From an uncultured Clostridia bacterium (GTDB lineage: Bacteria > Bacillota > Clostridia > Oscillospirales > Acutalibacteraceae), in contig CAMOCU010000001.1 of NCBI GenBank assembly GCA_946610835.1, positions 1 through 25,105 of the forward strand: a DNA stretch of 25,105 nucleotides. Reading direction: 5' to 3'. Positions 13,269 to 21,181 of this stretch are shown in pieces. The position numbers and the translations under genes were made by a program. Below the pieces are notes generated by a model. It saw only the letters and a list, made by a program, of their open reading frames with translations, was not told the DNA's origin and made no database searches. The stretch's first letter is position 1; each line of letters opens with the position of its first letter.

Positions 13269-14695
13269 AAATCACGAAAATCAAAATTCGCAATCTGTTC
13301 GGCATTAAGGAAATGGAGCTGGACGGTTCCGACATCGAAGTGACCGGCGCAAACGGCGTAGGTAAGACATCCATCCTCGACGCGATCCGCTACGCGCTGA
13401 CCAACGACAGCGACAGGCAGTACATCATCCGCAACGGCGAGAGCGAGGGAGAAATCTACATTGAGACAGACACGGGCGTCACGATCGACCGCCGCAAGCG
13501 GACAAGCCAGGCGGATTACAAGGCGGTCAAGGACGGGCGCAACATGGTCACAGCACCGGAGTCGTTCCTGCGCACGCTGTTTTCCGATTTGCAAATCAAT
13601 CCTGTCGAGTTCATCCGGCTGCCGGTCAAGGAGATGAACCGCGCCATTCTCGATCTGATCGACTTTCAGTGGGATCTGAATTGGATTCGTGCGCAGTTCG
13701 GCGAAATACCCGAAGGGGTCGACTACGCGCAGAACATTCTGCAGGTACTGTTCGACATTCAGGCCGAGAACGGTCCGTATTTCATGCGCCGGCAGGACGT
13801 CAACCGCGACATCCGCAGCAAAAACGCGGTCATTTCCGAGATTGCCGCCGCGATCCCGCACGGGTACGACGCGGAGAAATGGCGCGGCTATGACATGCGC
13901 GCACTGTATGAGCGACTGACAAAAGCGACGCAGACGAACAATCTGATCGAGCGTGCGCGGGCGTTCCGTGACAGCTACGACAACAAGGTGCGCGGCTTCC
14001 AGGCGGAACGTGAGATCGCTGCGACGGCGCTGCGTGAACAGACACAGGCCGAGCGTGACCGGCTGCGCAAGGCGATTGCGGATGCACAATCGGAAATCCG
14101 TGCCGCCGAGGAAAAGCTGGCAGCGCTCGACGGTCAGCTTGCGGACAAGCTTGCCGTGGAGGACGCCAATTACGAAAAGAAGATCGCCCAGCTGCAGAAG
14201 GACATCGGCAAGGCATCGGAATACACCGACATGGAGCCGGTCGACACGAAGCCGCTGCAGGAAGAGATCGACACCGCCGAGGCGATGCGTGCGCACCTGA
14301 ACGAATACGACCGAATGCGCCGTATGCAGACCGATGTTGAAGCGCTCAGCGAGAAGAGCGCGGAGCTGACGGAAAAGATCGAGCTGGCGCGGACGCTGCC
14401 TGGGCAGATTCTTCAAAGCGCCACGATCCCGGTCGAAGGGCTGACTGTTCAGGACGGCGTTCCGATGATCCACGGACTTCCGGTGTCCAATCTGTCCGAG
14501 GGCGAAAAGCTGCAGCTGTGCGTGGACGTCGCGCTGTCGAAGCCGAACGGCCTCCAGATCATCCTCATGGACGGTGTGGAGAAGCTGAGCGAAACGAACC
14601 GCGAGAAACTGTACGCGCGGTGCAAGGAAAAGGGCGTACAGTTCATCGCTACGCGCACGACCGACGCGAACGAATTGCAGGTGACGACGCTGTGA
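13265..14695 (+). CDS. SMC/RecF-like AAA ATPase
   Basis: 476 residues. The N-terminal half-ATPase has Walker A GANGVGKTS (28-36). A long coiled coil spans about 210-390 (EREIAATALREQTQAERDRLRKA, EEKLAALDGQLADK). The C-terminal half has the ABC-type signature NLSEGEKLQL (about 409) and Walker B LQIILMDGVEKL (Asp436). This is the RecF/Rad50/SMC layout: ATP-driven binding of DNA ends or partner nucleases. The Walker B aspartate is followed by Gly instead of the usual Glu, so hydrolysis may be slow or the Glu supplied two residues on. It overlaps both neighbours (ATGA, GTGA) and probably works with the PD-(D/E)XK nuclease next to it. Confidence 0.88.
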   Translation: MKITKIKIRNLFGIKEMELDGSDIEVTGANGVGKTSILDAIRYALTNDSDRQYIIRNGESEGEIYIETDTGVTIDRRKRTSQADYKAVKDGRNMVTAPESFLRTLFSDLQINPVEFIRLPVKEMNRAILDLIDFQWDLNWIRAQFGEIPEGVDYAQNILQVLFDIQAENGPYFMRRQDVNRDIRSKNAVISEIAAAIPHGYDAEKWRGYDMRALYERLTKATQTNNLIERARAFRDSYDNKVRGFQAEREIAATALREQTQAERDRLRKAIADAQSEIRAAEEKLAALDGQLADKLAVEDANYEKKIAQLQKDIGKASEYTDMEPVDTKPLQEEIDTAEAMRAHLNEYDRMRRMQTDVEALSEKSAELTEKIELARTLPGQILQSATIPVEGLTVQDGVPMIHGLPVSNLSEGEKLQLCVDVALSKPNGLQIILMDGVEKLSETNREKLYARCKEKGVQFIATRTTDANELQVTTL

Positions 14696-15468
14696 CACTG
14701 ACGAAAGAGACCTACTTCTCGCCGGAAATGATGCGGGCATATATGTCCGTCAGTCAGTTCAAGACGTTCGAGAAGTGCGAATACATGGGTGTCGCTGAAC
14801 TGCGCGGCGAATACGTCCGCCCGATGACGACGTCGCTGCTGGTCGGATCGTATGTGGACGCACACTTTGAGCGGACGCTCGACTTGTTCCGTGCCATGCA
14901 TCCGGATCTTTACAAGCGCGACGGCACGCTGAAACAGGAATACAAACAGGCGGAGCAGATCATCGAGCGCATCGAACGGGACGCACTTTTCATGCGGTAC
15001 ATGGATGGCGAGCCGCAGGTCATCATGACCGGAGAGATCGCAGGCGTACCGGTCAAGATCAAGATCGACGCCTATCATCCGCACCGTGCAATCGTCGACC
15101 TGAAGATCATGCGCGGTTTTGAGCCGCTGTATGTGCCGGGAGAAGGGCGGCTGAATTTCATCGAGGCGTGGCGGTACGACCTGCAGGGCGCGGTATATCA
15201 GGAAGTTGTCCGTCAGAACACCGGAGAAACGCTGCCGTTTTTTATCGCGGCAGCCACAAAGGAACCAGTCACGGACATTGCCGTGATCCGCGTCCCGGAC
15301 GCGCAGCTTGCGGCCTGTCTCGAAATATTCAAGGCAAACGCGCCGCGCTACCAGCTTTTGAAAGACGGCGGTGCGGAGCCGGTCCGATGCGAACGCTGCG
15401 ACGCCTGCAAGATCACTAAGACGCTGACCGGCATCATGACTATGGAGGAGCTGAACAATATTGAATAA
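14692..15468 (+). CDS. RecE-like PD-(D/E)XK exonuclease with Cys cluster
   Basis: 258 residues from GTG 14692, which overlaps the ATPase stop. Nuclease-core residues: Glu115 in MTGEIAG, Asp126 in KIDAYHP, Asp136-Leu-Lys138 in AIVDLKIM and the QxxxY motif at 165-169 (QGAVY). Cys30 (FEKCEY) plus a C-terminal CERCDACKITKTL give the one-plus-three cysteine arrangement seen in Fe-S nucleases such as Cas4/AddB and in many phage RecE-type enzymes. It should resect double-stranded ends for phage recombination. No standard RecT/Bet/Erf annealase lies beside it. Confidence 0.87.
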   Translation: MTLTKETYFSPEMMRAYMSVSQFKTFEKCEYMGVAELRGEYVRPMTTSLLVGSYVDAHFERTLDLFRAMHPDLYKRDGTLKQEYKQAEQIIERIERDALFMRYMDGEPQVIMTGEIAGVPVKIKIDAYHPHRAIVDLKIMRGFEPLYVPGEGRLNFIEAWRYDLQGAVYQEVVRQNTGETLPFFIAAATKEPVTDIAVIRVPDAQLAACLEIFKANAPRYQLLKDGGAEPVRCERCDACKITKTLTGIMTMEELNNIE

Positions 15469-15892
15469 CGTATGTCTAATGGGTCGGCTGACGCGCGACC
15501 CGGAGCTGAAAACGACGAACAGCGGGAAAGAGGTATGCAATTTCTCCGTTGCCGTCAACCGTCGATACAAACCGCAGGACGGACAGGAGGCGGATTTCAT
15601 CGACTGCCAGTGCTGGGGCGGCACAGCCGTTTTCGTTGAGAAGTATTTTCAAAAGGGCAAGATGATCGCCGTACAGGGCGAAATGCAGACGCGCAAATAC
15701 CAGGACAGGAACGGCAACAACCGTGTCGCTGTATACGTCAACGTGAACGCTGTCGACTTCTGCGGCGGCAAATCCGAGGACGGCGGCAGCGGACAAGCTG
15801 CGCCGACGGCATACAGCGCACCCGCTCCGGCGCCGTCTGCCGCGTCGAGTTTGGATGTGGCAATGGACGACGATGACGAACTTCCGTTCTAA
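15461..15892 (+). CDS. ssb: Single-stranded DNA-binding protein
   Basis: 143 residues, an OB fold (MNNVCLMGRLTRDPELKTTNSGKEVCNFSVAVNRRYK ... ADFIDCQCWGGTAVFVEKYFQKGKMIAVQGEM), a flexible Ala/Pro-rich linker and the acidic protein-docking tail DDDDELPF. It coats ssDNA during phage replication and recombination and recruits partners through the tail. The start is TTG 15461, overlapping the previous stop, with GGAGGAG about 10 bases upstream; an ATG start would cut the first strand. Confidence 0.95.
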   Translation: MNNVCLMGRLTRDPELKTTNSGKEVCNFSVAVNRRYKPQDGQEADFIDCQCWGGTAVFVEKYFQKGKMIAVQGEMQTRKYQDRNGNNRVAVYVNVNAVDFCGGKSEDGGSGQAAPTAYSAPAPAPSAASSLDVAMDDDDELPF

Positions 15893-15906
15893 GGGTGGGT
15901 GTACAT

Positions 15907-16431
15907 ATGACCATACAAATCGACACGCGCGAAAAGCCGCGGGCAATCGTGCGCATCCGCGACTACTTCGACCGAAACGGGATTGAATATTTCATGGAAA
16001 AGCTGGACGTCGGCGACTATATGCTGATCGGCAATCCGACTTTGGTCATTGACCGTAAACAGAACCTCGAAGAGCTGTGCAAGAACGTGTCCACCGTGCC
16101 GCAGAAGGACGCATCCGGCCGCATCAAGCGCGGCAGGGACGGCAAGCCCCTGACCGATCATGCGCGGTTTATCCGTGAGCTGGAACGTGCGCGGGAACGC
16201 GGCGTGCAGCTGGTTATCCTGTGCGAGCACGGCGGCAGCATTCGGACGCTGTCGGACGTAGCAGGCTGGGTCAACCCACGGCTTCGGGAATCAAAACTGG
16301 CCATGTCCGGCAAGCGCCTGCACCAGATCCTCTTGACGCTCGAAAAGACCTACGGCGTGCAGTTCCGGTTCTGTGACAAACGACGCACAGGGTCGGAGAT
16401 CGTGCGCATCTTGTCTGGTGATGCGCTGTGA
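15907..16431 (+). CDS. ERCC4-type structure-specific nuclease
   Basis: 174 residues. IQIDTREKPRAIV begins the domain and GDYMLIGNPTLVIDRKQNLEEL supplies the GDx(n)(E/D)RKxxx(D/E) catalytic signature of ERCC4/XPF nucleases, with Asp in place of the usual Glu. The N-terminal helix-rich part carries KEN-free basic patches (RIKRGRDGKPL). It should cut branched or flapped DNA, which fits a recombination-replication cluster. Start ATG 15907 with AAGGGTGG upstream; a GTG at 15895 overlaps that site. Confidence 0.85.
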   Translation: MTIQIDTREKPRAIVRIRDYFDRNGIEYFMEKLDVGDYMLIGNPTLVIDRKQNLEELCKNVSTVPQKDASGRIKRGRDGKPLTDHARFIRELERARERGVQLVILCEHGGSIRTLSDVAGWVNPRLRESKLAMSGKRLHQILLTLEKTYGVQFRFCDKRRTGSEIVRILSGDAL

Positions 16432-16985
16432 GAGACCTGTCCGTATATGCAAAAGACGCTGCTGCTGCTGTCGAGATGCGGCACGCGCTCGAAAACTACG
16501 GCATTGAAGTGAACCGGGCGGGGTATGCGCTCTGCCCGTTTCACGACGAAAAGACAGGCAGCCTGAAAGTCTATCCGCACTCGTTCTACTGCTACGGCTG
16601 CGGCAAAGGCGGCGACGTGATCACGTTGGTGCGATCCCTTTTCGATCTGTCGTTCCGCGACGCACTTATAAAGGTCAACGCAGATTTCGCGCTGGGACTG
16701 CCGATTGACAAAAAGCCGACGATCCGTCAGAGGCGGGCAGCGCAGGAGAAACGCCGGGAGCTGGAGCGTGCGCAAATGCACAGACAACGGGCGCACATTG
16801 AAAACTGGGAATCGTATCTGGATCTTGTCGTTGAATGGGAGCTGTGCGGATTATACATCAGAAACTACAAGCCGGTGCCCGGTGACGACACGCTGCATCC
16901 GTGGTTTGTCAAGGCGTTACGACGGCGAGACTATCTGGACTATCTGATGAACAGTTATGTTTTTTACGAGGAGGAAAGCGCATGA
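16428..16985 (+). CDS. CHC2 zinc-finger primase-like protein
   Basis: 185 residues. A CHC2 zinc ribbon of the DnaG type is complete: Cys36, His39, Cys55 and Cys58 (LCPFHDEKTGSL ... FYCYGCGKGGDVI). The TOPRIM catalytic domain of full primases is absent, so it probably recognises template DNA and works with another subunit, here plausibly the following DUF927 helicase. A basic helical segment (RQRRAAQEKRRELERAQMHRQR) follows. GTG 16428 overlaps the nuclease stop; the end overlaps the next gene start. Confidence 0.87.
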   Translation: MRDLSVYAKDAAAAVEMRHALENYGIEVNRAGYALCPFHDEKTGSLKVYPHSFYCYGCGKGGDVITLVRSLFDLSFRDALIKVNADFALGLPIDKKPTIRQRRAAQEKRRELERAQMHRQRAHIENWESYLDLVVEWELCGLYIRNYKPVPGDDTLHPWFVKALRRRDYLDYLMNSYVFYEEESA

Positions 16986-18826
16986 TCTCACTACACGACG
17001 CCACGCCTGCGGATATTGCAGGTATGAATGCGCTTGAACTGCTTGACGGTGATATGCTGCTGAATCTGTACGAGATCGACAACGTCACGGAACGTGAGCG
17101 AATCCGGACTATGCTGCTGGTTCAGGCAAAGATGCTCGGCGTTAAAAAAGAGTTGGAATCCGTACTGCGGCGGTACGACAAAGAACAGTCAGAGATCGAC
17201 CGTGATTACAGCGGATCTGATCGGCACAGAACTGCGTTCTCATTTCAGGATGCCGCCCTCGATTGCGGGAAGTGGATTGCAGACGACGACGGTGTGCGCA
17301 TCGAATCGCGTGACAGCGTTATGCGCTGGGCGTCTCCGATCCCTGTGATCCCTGCAGCGCTTCTGGAGAACATAAGTACCGGAATCGAGAAGGTACAGCT
17401 GGATTTCAGCAAAGGAGATCGTCAGCGCAGTCTGATCTGCGAACGCAGTACGACCGCTTCCGCGACAAAGATCATCAATCTGGCGGACAAGGGATTGGAA
17501 GTAAATTCCGACAACGCAAAGTATCTCGTGCGGTACATCAGCGATGTTATTGCAAAGAACTTTAAGACGATACCGTACAAGGAGGCCGTTTCCGTTCTCG
17601 GCTGGAACAAGCACGGGTTCATGCCTTACACGAAGGAACTTGTTTTTGACGGAGAGCGCGAAAACCGTCATTTGTTCAAAGCGGTGTCAGAAAAAGGAAG
17701 CTTCGAGCGCTGGAGAGAGATCACGCAGGAACTTCGGCAGAACGAAACCTTGCGGATCATGATGGATGCCTCGTTCGCGTCCGCGCTGATCGAGAAACTG
17801 AACGCGCTGCCGTTTGTGTTCCATCTGTGGGGCAAGACCGGCGGCGGGAAAACTGTGTCTCTGTGCCTCGCTATGTCGATCTGGGGCGATCCTCGTCCGG
17901 GCAAGCTGGTGCGCACGATGAACATGACGCAGAATTCCATGCTTGCGACGGCTGCGTTTCTGAACTCGATCCCGTTTGCCGGGGACGAATTGCAAACGAT
18001 CAAAAGCCGCTTGGACAGCTACGATCAGCTCATCATGCGCGTGACCGAGGGCATCGACCGAGGGCGCATGACATACGACCGGAACAACGAGACGAAGACG
18101 TGGCGCTGCGCGTTCCTGTTCACCGGCGAGGAACCGTGTGTCAAACCATCCAGCGGAGGCGGCGTCGTCAACCGCGTCCTGTCCTATGAGAACACTGAAG
18201 ATCTGTTCACGGCAGAATCCGGCAGCACGGTCATGGCGTTCCTGTCTGAGCATCACGGCCACGCCGGCAGGGTTTTTACGGATTATATCGGGACGCAGAG
18301 CGATCTGCCTGAACGCTTCCGCCGACTGACGGGCGAGGTGCGCAGCTTGACCGGCACGACGGACAAACAGGCGCCCAGCATGGCGATGATTTTGCTGGCC
18401 GACCAACTCGCCGGGGAATGCATCTACAAGAACGAGCAGCCTCTCGACGTTGCCGTATCCGCGCGGTACGTGGCGGACGAAAAAGCTGTGGACGTGTCTG
18501 AGCGTGCATACAGGTTCCTGATGGACACGATCTCGCGCAACTATCGCAAGTTTAACCCAAACGATGATCGCTCTACAGATAACTGGGGAGAAGAACGCGA
18601 CGGCTTTATTTATTTTAACGTCACCGTGTTGCGGCAGGAGCTTGAAAAAGAAGGTTATGATTTCGATGCTCTTAAGCAGAATTGGTCGAAGAACGGCTAT
18701 CTTGTAAAAAACAAAGACAGCTATACGCACGTATGGCGCTATTCAGGTGTACGGTCGCGGTGTGTGAAGCTGCGCACGCCGGATGCGGTTGATTTTAATG
18801 AAATGCAGGAGGAGCTTCCGTTTTGA
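16982..18826 (+). CDS. DUF927-family replicative helicase-like ATPase
   Basis: 614 residues. Walker A GKTGGGKT at 284-291, followed by SIWGDP, then IPFAGDELQTIKSR (Walker B-like, with the D-E pair) and an arginine-containing segment (MRVTEGIDRGRM), the layout of DUF927 domains found in phages and plasmids next to CHC2 primase proteins. It should unwind DNA at the phage origin. The N-terminal 100 residues (LLDGDMLLNLYEIDNVTERERIRTMLL) are helical and may bind the primase. ATG 16982 has GAGGAGG 6-8 bases upstream. It is probably translation-coupled to the primase and to the following small gene. Confidence 0.87.
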   Translation: MISLHDATPADIAGMNALELLDGDMLLNLYEIDNVTERERIRTMLLVQAKMLGVKKELESVLRRYDKEQSEIDRDYSGSDRHRTAFSFQDAALDCGKWIADDDGVRIESRDSVMRWASPIPVIPAALLENISTGIEKVQLDFSKGDRQRSLICERSTTASATKIINLADKGLEVNSDNAKYLVRYISDVIAKNFKTIPYKEAVSVLGWNKHGFMPYTKELVFDGERENRHLFKAVSEKGSFERWREITQELRQNETLRIMMDASFASALIEKLNALPFVFHLWGKTGGGKTVSLCLAMSIWGDPRPGKLVRTMNMTQNSMLATAAFLNSIPFAGDELQTIKSRLDSYDQLIMRVTEGIDRGRMTYDRNNETKTWRCAFLFTGEEPCVKPSSGGGVVNRVLSYENTEDLFTAESGSTVMAFLSEHHGHAGRVFTDYIGTQSDLPERFRRLTGEVRSLTGTTDKQAPSMAMILLADQLAGECIYKNEQPLDVAVSARYVADEKAVDVSERAYRFLMDTISRNYRKFNPNDDRSTDNWGEERDGFIYFNVTVLRQELEKEGYDFDALKQNWSKNGYLVKNKDSYTHVWRYSGVRSRCVKLRTPDAVDFNEMQEELPF

Positions 18827-19050
18827 AGATCGAAGAAGTCAAGCCAGCGATGGCAAGCGGTACGCCGGTGCAGTTTCGTGAACTTCCGGGCAGACCGTTC
18901 ACTGTGATTGAGTATCAACTCAAACTCAGCAAATACCATCCGATCAAGAAACGCAGCGGCAAAGCGTTTTATCATGAGCTTGTGCTGCGCGATGATCAAC
19001 TCGGAACCACGATCAACGTTCTGCTTGAAGACGTGACATTTCTGGAGTAG
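18823..19050 (+). CDS. Small conserved phage protein
   Basis: 75 residues from TTG 18823, which overlaps the helicase stop, with GGAGGAG 8-9 bases upstream. EVKPAMASGTPVQFRELPGRPFTVIEYQLKLSKYHPIKKRSGKAFYHELVLRDDQ is beta-rich with conserved-looking aromatic and basic positions. I cannot name the family. It ends exactly at the iteron block, so an accessory replication role is plausible but unproven. Confidence 0.65.
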   Translation: MKIEEVKPAMASGTPVQFRELPGRPFTVIEYQLKLSKYHPIKKRSGKAFYHELVLRDDQLGTTINVLLEDVTFLE

Positions 19051-19388
19051 TTGTCACGGGTCTGTCACGGGTCTGTCACGGGTCTGTCACGGGTTTTTGA
19101 ACCTGACCCGTGACAGATTGAAAAGCGTGAAAACCGTTGATAAATATAATAAATATTATATATATAATAATGATTATTCTATCTGTCACGACTGTCACGC
19201 CATGTAAAAGGGCCTCGCATGAGAATTCAGGTAAAATTCGCGTTTTTTGTATTTTTTTACATATATCCTCTCCAGACCCGTGACAGTCGTGACAACTGCA
19301 AAAAACGTTGATATATAAAGAAAAATCCGTGTCACGGGTTTTGAATTCCAAACAAAAACCCGTGACAGCATAAAAGTGGTGAAAAAAC
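19051..19388. other. Putative phage replication origin with TGTCACGGGT iterons
   Basis: No gene lies in these 338 bases. Four direct copies of TGTCACGGGT repeat every 11 bases (19052, 19063, 19074, 19085), with an inverted copy at 19106-19115. A 43-base almost pure A/T stretch follows (19140-19182). Then TGTCACGACTGTCACG (19184-19199) is matched by its exact inverse at 19279-19294. Copies at 19330-19339 and 19358-19367 (inverted) form a 12-13 bp hairpin in front of the next gene. In total there are at least eleven TGTCACG heptamers. Iterons next to an A/T-rich region directly after primase and helicase genes match the plan of a replication origin. Alternatives are a transcriptional control region or a partition site. 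Confidence 0.6.
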
Positions 19389-19910
19389 ATGAAATGCATG
19401 GCAAACAGAAAGCAGGCGGCGCGGTATGCGCGGTCTGAAACGGACAGGATGGTCGGCGCGGCGGTCAGGTATTTCGCGACGGCGACGGCGCTTGTGCTTG
19501 CGGCGCGGTTTTATCAGGACGAACGAAAGATCGAGAGGATCCTGCGGGAATTGTTTCGGCAGTTCGACGCGATCCATGAGAAAAATGTCACGCTGGATGA
19601 TTTCACGGCTGTGCTGCGCGAGGAATACGGATGCGAAACGATGATCGACATGCAATCCGAACCGGAGCAGACGCCTGCCGCGCTGACGGTCGATCGGAAC
19701 CTGCGGACGCTCTGCCGGTGGCTGCTCGACGTCCTGTCCGTCAGTCTGCTTGACAAATTCCGCTGGACGCCGCCGGAGATCAAGCGCCTGCAATCGGAAC
19801 TCAAAACATACGTCCCGGCGATCCTCGCAGGCGGTCAAGACATGCCGAAGCTGCTTCGCAAGCTCGAAACGGATCACGGGATCACGCTCAAGGTGACATT
19901 GGAGGATTGA
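19389..19910 (+). CDS. Hypothetical phage protein
   Basis: 173 residues, mostly helical (KQAARYARSETDRMVGAAVRYFATATALVLAARF; KIERILRELFRQFDAIHEKNVTLDDFTAVLREEYGCET). It resembles a class of unassigned clostridial prophage proteins found just upstream of the late regulator. The ATG at 19389 follows the terminal hairpin of the iteron region, with AGTGGTG about 8 bases upstream; ATG 19398 is an alternative. It has no catalytic signature; despite the hydrophobic TALVLAARF segment I do not call a membrane helix. Confidence 0.6.
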   Translation: MKCMANRKQAARYARSETDRMVGAAVRYFATATALVLAARFYQDERKIERILRELFRQFDAIHEKNVTLDDFTAVLREEYGCETMIDMQSEPEQTPAALTVDRNLRTLCRWLLDVLSVSLLDKFRWTPPEIKRLQSELKTYVPAILAGGQDMPKLLRKLETDHGITLKVTLED

Positions 19911-19912
19911 AC

Positions 19913-20685
19913 ATGCAGTACATGGGCGGCAAACACTACAGCGCAAGACAGATTACGGAGGTCATCACAAATGCGGTATCAAGGCGGCAAAGCAAGAATC
20001 TCATCGGAAATTTCCAAATTGATAATTTCACGGGGGGGGGGGTACGCTTGTCAGCCTTTTCTGCGGTGCGTGCTCGGTCGAAAGCAAGTCGGCAGAACAC
20101 TTTGACCGTGTGATCTTGAATGACAGAAATCCGTACCTGATCGCGCTGCTGCGCGCGGTGCAGGACGGATGGCAGCCGCCGGATGAAATCACGGAGGAGC
20201 AGTATTATTTCATCCGCGATCGCAAAGACGATATGCAAGCGCTTGCAGGATTTGCAGGTTTTGCGTGCTCGTTCGGCGGGAAATTCTTCGGCGGTTTTGC
20301 TCGGGATAAACGCGGTACAAGAAACTTTGCACGTGCCGGAAAAGTAAGTCTGCTGCGCGATATGCAACCGCTGATGCAGGCACAAATCCTGTGCGGTGAT
20401 TACAGAGACGTACCGATCACAGACGACGCGGTGATCTATGCCGATCCGCCGTACGCGGGGACGACAGGGTACAATCACGAGCGGTTCGACACCGAAGCTT
20501 TCTGGCAGTATGCAAGAGAGATGAGCAAAGATCACAGGATGTTTATTTCAGAGATGAACGCGCCGGAGGATTTCATCCCGGTCTGGCAAAAGCAAGTACG
20601 GCGCGATATGAGCTGTAATGCAGAACAGCGGTGCGTCGTGACCGAAAAGCTGTACATACACGAGTCCCGCGCGGCAGAATTCTGA
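19913..20685 (+). pseudogene. DNA adenine methyltransferase interrupted at a G11 tract (possibly phase-variable)
   Basis: The N-terminus (MQYMGGKHYSARQITEVI, the AdoMet-binding start of Dam/D12-class enzymes) runs to a tract of 11 G at 20032-20042. There the frame changes: as written it ends at 20113, whereas one base more (or two fewer) joins it to GTLVSLFCGACSVESK...FDRVILNDRNPYL and on to 20685. The second part holds motif IV YADPPYAGTTGY and a typical end. With 9 or 12 G the protein is about 256-257 residues, full length for the family. It would methylate adenine N6, with no restriction partner beside it. Either a slippery on/off switch or a base-count error explains the break. GGAGG lies 7 bases before the ATG. 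Confidence 0.85.
20032..20042 (+). repeat. Poly-G tract of 11 inside the adenine methyltransferase
   Basis: Eleven consecutive G, encoding the Gly run of the NFTGGG segment. By far the longest G run in the window and placed exactly at the frame break. Confidence 0.95.
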
Positions 20686-20736
20686 CCGTGCACAACCAAA
20701 AAGCGGTTTGATCGAACTATGAACGGAGGAAACAGT

Positions 20737-21126
20737 ATGACGATGCAGGAGCTGTATCAACTGCGCGATCTGCGGCGGGAGATCAGGATGGATACTGAGC
20801 GGCTCGCAGAGCTGGAGACGCGTGCGACACATATCACACAGTCTCTGTCCGGTATGCTGCCAGGCGGCAGCGACGGCAAAGCGCTCGAGCGTCAGGCGGC
20901 CGCAATCGCCGATCTGCGTGTATTGATCGAGCAAAAGCAAGCACGCTGTCAAACACAGCTCCTGCAGCTCGAGCAATACATACAGTCAATCCCGGACTCC
21001 CTTACAAGGCAGATATTCACGCTGCGGTTTGAGGATGGAAAATCATGGCGTTGGATAGCGATCAAAACGCGAAATACAGAAAGCAACGTGCGAAAAATAT
21101 GTAGCAGATACGCAAAAGAGCATTAG
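20737..21126 (+). CDS. Sigma-region-4-like late regulator (ArpU/RinA/DUF1492 type)
   Basis: 129 residues. A coiled-coil N-terminus (QLRDLRREIRMDTERLAELETRATHI; DLRVLIEQKQARCQTQLLQLEQYI) precedes a C-terminal HTH like sigma-70 region 4 (IPDSLTRQIFTLRFEDGKSWRWIAIKTRNTESNVRKICSRYAKEH). Proteins of this design sit immediately before the packaging genes in many Firmicutes phages and activate late transcription. ATG 20737 is chosen for its GGAGGA at 6 bases; ATG 20719 lacks one. A promoter-like site lies 28 bases after its stop. Confidence 0.85.
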   Translation: MTMQELYQLRDLRREIRMDTERLAELETRATHITQSLSGMLPGGSDGKALERQAAAIADLRVLIEQKQARCQTQLLQLEQYIQSIPDSLTRQIFTLRFEDGKSWRWIAIKTRNTESNVRKICSRYAKEH

Positions 21127-21128
21127 AT

Positions 21129-21160
21129 TGTCACATTTGTCACGCAACACATGGTATGAT
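21129..21160 (+). promoter_or_regulatory. Candidate late promoter with TGTCAC-N3-TGTCACG in place of a -35
   Basis: An extended -10, TGGTATGAT (-10 at 21155-21160), has no -35 consensus. TGTCAC (21129-21134) and TGTCACG (21138-21144) sit at the -35 position, spaced 9 bases apart like the pair at 19184-19199. This suggests activator-dependent late transcription. Confidence 0.45.
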
Positions 21161-21181
21161 GTTATTGTGACCGATCGGCCG

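Noticed and set aside
13001..14740. A 579-codon open frame on the minus strand
   Set aside because: It lies antisense to the SMC-like ATPase and neighbours, which have clear motifs, starts and overlaps. The frame is open because of the G/C-rich codon bias and its protein has no domain.
17687..18730. A 347-codon minus-strand frame
   Set aside because: Antisense to the DUF927 helicase with Walker motifs; no ribosome site and no recognisable domain.
19052..19115. CRISPR array
   Set aside because: The repeats are 10-11 bases without unique spacers of about 30 bases, and no cas genes are present; the layout is that of iterons.
19137..19168. Promoter in the A/T-rich core (TTGATA ... TATAAT)
   Set aside because: The spacing is 18-20 bases depending on the box chosen, and such matches are expected by chance in pure A/T sequence.
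6004..21126. A diversity-generating retroelement or a complete restriction-modification system
   Set aside because: No reverse transcriptase, no template/variable repeat pair and no restriction nuclease gene beside either methyltransferase.
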